Positions 52,460 to 64,000 of a stretch of 64,000 nucleotides of DNA are shown here, one piece after another. Each line of letters opens with the position of its first letter. Within the stretch, counting starts at the first letter, position 1. Position numbers and translations under genes: made by a program. Source of the stretch: Strigamia acuminata (taxonomy: Eukaryota; Arthropoda; Chilopoda; Geophilomorpha; Linotaeniidae); contig OX442314.1 in the NCBI GenBank assembly GCA_949358305.1, positions 15,183,060 through 15,247,059 of the forward strand, read 5' to 3'. A model generated the notes under the pieces. It was not told the DNA's origin and ran no database searches. It saw only the letters and a list, made by a program, of their open reading frames with translations.

Positions 52460-54034
52460 ACCCATTCAGGATTAAGCCATTGGCAAGTGGCGCAGCTTCA
52501 TTGCAACAACAACTTTTTTGTATCTAATATAACACCCTCCGGATGGAAACGAAGAAAACTCCTAACGAACTTCCGGGTTGTTTTTACACAGGGAAGAAAA
52601 AATTTCGTGTACGTAATTTGAAATAATTCCATAATTTCCACGTTTCTACTTTGAAAAAAAAAAAGAATGAGTCTAAAATTTTGAAAATTTGATTATTCAT
52701 CTTAATAGCTGAGATGCTGTTCATCATCATCTCTGACAGAAAAGAAAAAAGATCCTTTGTAGTTGCGTGATTTAGATTTTCTTTTTTTTCATCAGACAGT
52801 TCGTAAATCTGTGGCTGAGAAAATTCTTGAAGAAAGAGAGTGAGAGAGAATCTACAAACTTGCATCGCGTAATGATGAGGAGTAATGCGAGAGGCTTGCT
52901 CTAAAATTGGTGAGCCTCTGGAAATCAAGCTTCGCCAAACTCTTTTAGCAAGAATATTGCATCTACTCACAAGTCAGTACGAGTAAACTTGTAAAATAAG
53001 CACAAAAAAGGTTTGATAAGCAGAAAAACAAAATTTTAAAAAACAACGCTATTAGCAGATAATTGGTAACTCTCTGTCCGTTTGGCTTGTAATTTGTTTG
53101 TTAATTGCATGTTGGTGAAGGAGAAAAGAAAGCAAAATAAAAGTGCAAAGTGTTGTTTTTATTAGACGTGTTTTTATTGATTTTTTTTATCCTGGTTTGA
53201 TCCTGTTTTTATCCTGTTTTTGGCTGGAAAAGAACGTTAATTTTGATGTATTAATAAAGTGTATTAAAAATTATAACTGTTCGTAAGCTGCAGCGCCGCT
53301 AAACAATCGTTTTTAGCATATTCGTTACGCTATCGCCAACTACTTGTATATAATTGTACCATTTTGGTGAATAAAGGTTTTTTAGACTATTTTACAAAAT
53401 AATATCAGACTAAACATCTCTGTGCATTGATGTTTCGTGTTTGGTTTAAAAATTAATTTGGAGTAACTGTGATAAAAATTTTTTTTTTTCTCAATAGTCA
53501 CAGGCATCGAATTAATTTATTTAATAGAAAAATTTATTGCTTTTAATATTTTTTGAATCTTGATGTTTTCACAAGTATTTTAGCTTTTAAGCGGGTATGC
53601 CAATAAAATCAAGACGATTTTCAGTTGTTTTGGAAATTAACAAAAGGTAGCAGTATAATGCGGTCAAAACATTATATAACCTCGATATGACATCACCTTG
53701 TTAAGGCACCAAGAATAATTATGATTTTAACATTCAGGTTTATCAGAGAAGAAATTAAAGAGAAAAAAAATTCAATAAATCTTTACAATGAATAGTAACA
53801 CAATATTATCTAAACTGTTTCTGAAATCTGTTTTTAGAAATGTTAAGTTTTCCTTTCCTCGCTGATTTTTCAATTATTGCACACCATTTAATTGCAAGTG
53901 ATTTCGCAGAAATAAAGAAATCAGAATAAAGCAAAAAATATTATATTTTAGACACCAAAACGTTATAATACAGAATCAATGTTCTTTTTTTTTTTTACTA
54001 ATTATAATCATTACATTTAAGGTTTTTTCAATTA
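52460..54034. other. Intergenic with an unassigned minus-strand ORF
   Basis: A minus-strand reading (52970-52584) of about 100 credible codons (for example RVWRSLISRGSPILEQASRI) has no ATG and no recognised family. 53720-54034 is a partial copy of the Rab1 downstream region. Confidence 0.4.
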
Positions 54035-54205
54035 TTTCAAAGTTCCCACACTTTTCAAAACTAAAGTCAGTATTTACATTTTTTGTTTAGAAAGAGAAGA
54101 TTATTATAACGAATATCTTTTTCTGTAAGGCAAACCGAATAACATGCGTTTTTATTGTGGATGAGCTTATATCTGTGGTAGTGGTCGGTTCATTTGGCAC
54201 ACAAC
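54035..54205 (+). pseudogene. Fuseless fragment, copy C
   Basis: It matches 52045-52215, including the lost donor and the same deletion after GGTTCATT, so it derives from copy B or a shared precursor rather than from the intact gene. It is fused on its left to the Rab1 downstream repeat. Confidence 0.8.
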
Positions 54206-54251
54206 CTAGGTGTTGACCAGCTTAGGTGATGGTTTGACGATTTCATTTTTT

Positions 54252-54521
54252 TTAAGCTTTTCGTATTTCTATTAACTTGCCGTTTATTTCTGCACTGCTA
54301 GTTCTGCCTAGTATTTTATCCTTAGTATTTTTTTTTTTGAACAAGATTTTTCCACCCTTTTTCCCCTTGCTCATGTTCAAATGTTCAATTGTCATTCCGA
54401 GATCTGAGAAATATTTGATAATATCTTTCTTTTTGAACGTGTCTTTCTTGTCAACGCCATAAAAGCGCACATCGTATTTTTCACCCGCCGCTTCTCCATA
54501 GGGAACCATTCCTGCCGCCAT
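54252..54521 (-). CDS. Small RRM-like protein
   Basis: 89 codons run from ATG at 54521 to TAA. The order of elements fits one RNA-recognition fold: strand YDVRFYGVD, helix KKDIIKYFSDLG, strand IEHLNMSK, strand GGKILFKKK, helix TKDKILGRTSS, strand GKLIEIRKA. The charge is basic, but the aromatic RNP residues are not all clear. The ATG directly follows an acceptor-like TTTTTTTTTAG, so an upstream noncoding or coding exon may exist. No orthologue is recognised. Confidence 0.5.
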   Translation of the reverse strand: MAAGMVPYGEAAGEKYDVRFYGVDKKDTFKKKDIIKYFSDLGMTIEHLNMSKGKKGGKILFKKKNTKDKILGRTSSAEINGKLIEIRKA

Positions 54522-54669
54522 CTAAAAAAAAATATATATATATTAAAAATAATCGTATTAAACTCATTATTAAAAATTTTAAACTTCCCACAAAATTAGA
54601 AAAATGTTAGTTTAAATTGCTTTAAATACTGTAGTACCTGCAAAATCAAATTTAAATTTCACGTTACAA

Positions 54670-56533
<1,864 letters not shown>

Positions 56534-56623
56534 GTCGAAACTTTAAAAAATATAAAACTTACCAAAATGGTGATTTATTTTAATCCGCCTTGTAGGTAGT
56601 TGTGCCTGCAACTGAGCATTTAT

Positions 56624-56787
56624 TTTACACCATCTAGTTATATTATGGGCTTCAGTGACGTCGTACCAATGTGAGCTCTTGTTAAAAATTTGAATATTTA
56701 AATTTGAATATTTGAATATTTAAATTTAAATAATATAGTCCAAGATACGTAAAACGTCCAGCCCATAATATAACTAGATGCTGTAAA
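56624..56787. repeat. Foldback element at the junction of the two Rab1 units
   Basis: Arms of 27 bp (56624-56650 and 56761-56787, core ATCTAGTTATATTATGGGC) flank AT-rich sequence. They are followed by a 29-A tract (56792-56820). Confidence 0.65.
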
Positions 56788-56788
56788 A

Positions 56789-59408
<2,620 letters not shown>

Positions 59409-59612
59409 AGTTCGATGTTTGCTCTATTCTCTGCGTAAGAAAACTATCGGCTCAGCCGTCAACAATTTACTGTATTGGAGGGTGTTTAAAGAACGTTTAG
59501 TCAGACACCCTCAAAATGGCTGCCACCTCCTCTAGATTTCAATTATGCCTAGAGGGTTCGTGATATTTCGTCATCGACTACGTCACCAAATGTACAGTTC
59601 TTGTAATTTTCA
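59409..59612. promoter_or_regulatory. Bidirectional promoter interval, Rab1 and coiled-coil gene
   Basis: About 204 bp separate the Rab1 ATG (minus) from the proposed ATG of the plus-strand gene. It contains GGTGTTTAAAG-type AT boxes and CGTCATCGACTACGTCACC, which resembles two CRE half-sites. Confidence 0.35.
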
Positions 59613-61648
59613 ATGCCGGCTGGGAATCATATGGTTCGGATGATTCATCTTCAGTTGGTCCTTTGGAAAAATGTGAGAAATTCCGTGAAGATTAAATAAA
59701 AATAGACAAATAGAACGGGAAATATGCTGTCAAAAAACAAAAGACAAAATTTCAATGTTCCCATTTCTTGATTTCTAATTTAGTTCTTGATTAGCATAGC
59801 AGGCATTTTACAATTTTTTTAAAAAAAAATAATTATAATTGTATCAAATAATTTAGAGGTTCGCCATTTGTATGAAATATTTTTTTTTCTTTCAAATTTA
59901 GAATAGCTATTTTTTCATATTGGAACCGAGTAGATTTTTGGTTTTTTGTACCCAGAACAATATCAATAAATTCTGTTGAGAATTCACATTGTTACATTCT
60001 ATTTTTACCTCTCAAGATATTGAAGCAAAATCCCATATGCTCTTTTACAGACTTCTGATTTTTCAAAGTTTAAATACGACCAGGTGTTTGCCAAACGTAT
60101 CAACGATACAAAACAAGCTCGTACACTTTCGCAGCTGATTTCGGACATGAAAACATACTTGTTTCTTTCAGGAAAAAATTATGTCTCTTAGAACATTTAA
60201 AAAGTAATGAATAAAATAAAACCTCGGATAGATACAGCAACTCAAAACATGATGTTTCAGAAAATCTTTAATTAAGGAACAACTGGAACAAACTGCGCGA
60301 GAAAAGAGAACTTCAGAATTATTAACATGCGAAAAGACATTTTCTTTGTCGCAGCAAAACACAATTATAGAAATGCGAGAAAAACATGCGTATGTATCTG
60401 CGTTTGAAATTCGATTTCAGATTTTTACACGTTGCATTTGAATAGTCAACAGCTTGAAAAAATTCGGCAAGAAAATAATGATTTGACTTTACAACTGGCA
60501 GACTCTGAGGATGGAATTCAAATTATGCAATCATATATGCATGAACAATCTGAACAACACATGGCTGAGGTAAAACTATAAAAATTAATTTTACTTTGTT
60601 GCTTATAACCAAATAAACTACACACAGATTGCAAGGTTTGAATACAGACGTAACGAAATGATGTCACAAACTCAGAAAGAATTGGAAAATAAAGTAAAAA
60701 TAAACTACTTATTAACTATTAATTGCTAAATATTAATTTCTGTATTAGGACTTGCATTATAGAAATATAATCTCGGCTCTTGAGAAGAAATTAAATGTTG
60801 CTGAAATAGAAATATCTTATTTAAAAAACTACAAAAAACCTCAGATTGATGCGATAGTTCAAACCAGCGTTGAAGCAGCTACGGTCATTGAGTTAATCTT
60901 TTACGAGTGCAAATCGTTAAATAAACATTTTAAATTCTTTAGAAATTTTCTGCTCAGCGAACAATTCTTCTAAGTGAACATTTGACAACGTTAAAAAGTA
61001 TAAAGGAAGAATTTTATAAAGAAAAATTTAAAATTCACGAAGAGTACCAAGAAAAATTGTCAAAAACGACTGACCAGAATCAGAAAAAGTATTTAGCACA
61101 AAAAATATACTCAACTATAAATCTTAAAGTCAGTACATCGTTGCAGAGAAGCGGACAATTCAATCGTTGATAAGCGAAACTTTGAAAGTTCTAAATTGTG
61201 CGAAGGTTCAAAAATAGTGGCTACACTGGAACATCAAAAAAGTGCCAAAGATAAAAAGAAAATGCAGGAGCTCATTGAGTACTATTTAAAATGTCTGGAT
61301 GAAAAAAATATGCAATGCCGGAGACAACAGGAATTGATTCAAAAAGTGCCGCACCATCTAATTCTAAACCGATTATATTATGCCATATTGTTTTCTTCTA
61401 TTTTCGCGCAGTTGCAAATACTGAAAAGACGTCAAGCAGATAAAATTCAACAATTAATGAAAAGCGTTAATCAAAAGAACACATCTCAGTGTACTACGAC
61501 TCGCGATTTTAAAAATCTACTAACTAAACGAGACATTTCAACGGTCAAAAACTTAGTACAGCAAGTTATAGTCCAGAGTACTGAGGTAATAAATAGCTAC
61601 GGTATAGTTTCTTTTCTGTCTTATTTCTTTTTATATTAGCAGAATTAA
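59613..61648 (+). CDS. Coiled-coil protein of unknown function, eleven exons
   Basis: Exons: 59613-59672 (tentative start), 60051-60083, 60172-60203, 60261-60389, 60446-60569, 60628-60693, 60749-60883, 60943-61088, 61147-61345, 61412-61585, 61640-61648. Every join after the first is in phase, giving about 369 residues with many introns of only 50-90 bp. Almost the whole product is charged helix with heptads (LEKIRQENNDLTLQLADSED, ISALEKKLNVAEIEISYLKN, EHLTTLKSIKEEFYKEKFKI). Such short charged coiled coils are common in centriole and cilium proteins (BBOF1-type DUF4515 is one thought), but no family is proven. The ACG-GTCATT donor at 60883 and the first exon are the weak points. Confidence 0.65.
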
Positions 61649-61877
61649 ATTAGAAGCAGAAAGAAGATATTTTAAACACCGTATTTTGTTCAGCATTTTA
61701 AAAAGAAAAAATCAAAATTTTGTATACGCAAAATTTGTTTGTCTTTAAGGTGAACTCTGCCTGTTTATTTATAAAAAAAGAAGCTTAAACCTTTTACATT
61801 TTGTTTTAAATTCAAAACATTTATACTGTACAATGTTAATTTAAATTCTCGAAGAAATGCATAAATTAAAACCTGAG

Positions 61878-63949
61878 TTACGCTAAATTAACCAGCACAT
61901 CAGATATTAAAGCTCCACAGGCGAGCCCAATGCCGAAAAAAAATGCCATCATGGAACCAGCCATTTCTCTTTGCTGTGGTTGAACTTTTCTGTAATATTA
62001 ATAAATAAAATTAATTACGGTAATACGGAGTAATAAAAATAAATCTGTACGAAACATACTTCGGGGCATACAACGCTGCCAAATTCACGAGATAACCGTT
62101 GGTCAAACCCAATGAAAGGTTTAATAAAACAAAAGCAACATCATCATTAAACATGACTGATAAATGACGATTCGGCTTCGAAACGTTACAGAACATCATT
62201 AATGGTATCAGAACTAATCGAACTGTAGCGAGTAATGGTAGCCAGCAACTTCCACTTTTTGGCTAATTAAAAGAAAAGCACAAAGTTACTAAAACCAAGT
62301 AACGTACACTTATTTTAAATACTTACCAGACGGAGCATTCCAGATAGTATTCTTCCAGTCAGATCTCCCAAATTAAATAATAAAAAACAAGCAACAGGTA
62401 TAAAAAATTGATCTAAAAAATAAAGAATAAATTGAATTTTATTTTAATAGCTCACGCAATTTAATTTACTTGTTAATGCAGTTTTATTTTGAATATTAAC
62501 TGAAACGACTAACACAGCAAGAGAGGGATAAACAGCCAATGTGGTGAAAAACGTAATAAAACCCACATAGCCGTCACAGCAAATCTAAAAAAAAATAGAA
62601 AATAATAATAATAATTAAAATACCGTACGTATTATTTTTTTAAAAAGTTGAAATTTGCACCGATTTTAATGTAGACCAAAAATAGCTTTTGTTTACTCCT
62701 TGAATAATATCGCGACATTCTGCTTCATTTTCTAATTCTTTCATTTGATATAAATAATACCGGTAATAAGTCTATGAAATAAATAAATAAAATGTATTAG
62801 TAATTTAGTCCAAACCCCTCTATTCTTGCAGTAATCTTACTCGTTTCTTTAAACAAAAATAAGTAAGAAAGCCTAAAAATAAAGTTACAAGAGCTGCTAA
62901 GAAAAATATGAATCCTGTGTCTTGGTCGGGTAAATTAAATGCCAATGCAATTATTCCACATATGACAGCAAAAACACCGCCTAAAGCCTGTCAATGTATT
63001 TAAAAAGTGTTAAATAACTTTCAAATCACTAAAAAAGTAAAGAAATTATACTTGTCCATTCATGTTAGCCTGCATGTAGCGGCTAGGGAAACATGCTGCC
63101 AAACCCATCACAGCTCCTTGGAATACGGATGAGCACGCTAATCACAAAATATAAATCAATTTAAATAAAAAATACATATAGAATAGTATAAAACCCAGTC
63201 ATCTACCATTTAATGCAGCAATTGTAGCCATTGTTACTGAGAAGAATGTAATCTGCCCTGCAAAATTATAATTTAAAGTGAATTTTACAAGAATTTCATC
63301 AAATTTTTAATGTAAACACTTGCATTTATCAGTATCAATCTTAGTGAGTGTAGTTGTAAGAATAAAAAGAATTATCATTCCAATTAATGAGCCAAGAAGA
63401 CGAATTTGATGAGAAACTCTGTAAAATCAAAAACTTAATTACGATATATTTTTTTTTATAGTAGAAGATATTCACCTTTTACTAATTACAGCATTTACGA
63501 AATAAAATACAACAGCTGGCACGCACGATGCGATGCTCATATAACTAGTAAAATATGTCTGCAGATCAGTTCGATAATCGTCAAAAGACGGGTGGGTCGA
63601 AAATTTATACATCCAATACTGCAAAAGAGAAAAGTAAAATTCAAAATTCAATTGAAAAATTTATTTCGAACTTAATACCCCTTCTGCCGTGACGAAAAAG
63701 CTCCACGAAACAACTATAATAATGCCGTAAAACAGAAATGTTATGTAAACGCAATTCCACCTGGAAAAGAGAATGTAAAAGAGTTAAAAATGTGCGACAT
63801 GCAATTCGTTTTAGCTTTTACTTGTCCATTGGTTTGCTGGACGGTGCAAATTGAATTTGACGAACATTTGTTGGTTGCCTACTCTGAAGGTGTTCTTCGT
63901 CATCTTCTTCCTCGGATGCATTTCGGTCCATTAAACTCTCTTTTTCCAT
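61878..63949 (-). CDS. Equilibrative nucleoside transporter (SLC29/ENT), twelve exons
   Basis: Exons: 63949-63822, 63760-63679, 63618-63476, 63418-63320, 63257-63207, 63137-63052, 62987-62841, 62771-62661, 62584-62470, 62412-62327, 62262-62060, 61989-61878. About 453 residues. An acidic N-tail is followed by multiple membrane helices. ENT landmarks include WSFFVTAEGYW in TM1, NACSSVFQGAVMGLAACFPS, FNLGDLTGRILSG, the LSLGLTNGYLVNLAALYAPK helix and a final FFFGIGLACGAL helix. It moves nucleosides across plasma or lysosomal membranes. The exon 4 to exon 5 join with canonical sites is off by one base, while all other joins fit; this is either a sequence error, an unusual splice site or a recent lesion. 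Confidence 0.9.
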
Positions 63950-64000
63950 GATAGCTGAATTTGGATTAAGATAATTCAGTTTTTAGCTTGCTCCGCATCC

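Overview
This is eukaryotic nuclear DNA, AT-rich, with spliceosomal introns (GT-AG, from about 50 bp to over 8 kb). The gene content points to an arthropod: a klarsicht-like spectrin-repeat gene, a Fuseless-family membrane protein, SRF, glutaminyl cyclase, Rab1 and an equilibrative nucleoside transporter. The species cannot be told from the sequence. No CRISPR, operon or tRNA signal was seen.

Left part (1-25.6 kb): a large minus-strand gene, best read as klarsicht/nesprin/AKAP6-like, enters from the right and leaves through the left edge before its C-terminus. Eleven exons between 17645 and 109 join with fully consistent phases. Its introns carry old DNA-transposon remnants and a GC-rich island that may be an internal promoter.

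Middle (25.6-37 kb): QPCT (plus, six exons) converges on SRF (minus, eight coding exons). SRF has three perfect CArG boxes and a full CRE in about 66 bp upstream, which suggests autoregulation. It also has a possible alternative terminal exon that would remove the transactivation half. A 742-bp foldback hAT-type element with an exact 8-bp target duplication sits in SRF intron 2.

Right-middle (38.5-54.5 kb): a block shaped by segmental duplication. An intact fuseless gene (plus) converges on an intron-containing LRR gene (minus). Two near-identical intronless LRR copies follow: copy A is frameshifted, copy B is intact. Next come a fuseless pseudogene and a smaller third fuseless fragment. Paralogous empty sites date several insertions: a Tc1/mariner element beside LRR-B, a roughly 260-bp element beside LRR-A, and 34-bp and 17-bp palindromes plus a 125-bp MITE, all three with 8-bp target duplications, in the fuseless pseudogene.

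Right end (54-64 kb): a small RRM-like ORF; a tandem duplication that left a dead 5'-half Rab1 copy next to an intact seven-exon Rab1; a coiled-coil gene head-to-head with Rab1 (about 200 bp apart); and a twelve-exon ENT/SLC29 transporter (minus) converging on it. The genes are unrelated housekeeping or developmental functions, not a pathway. The most unusual material is the repeat and duplication biology of 38-59 kb and the regulatory layout of SRF.
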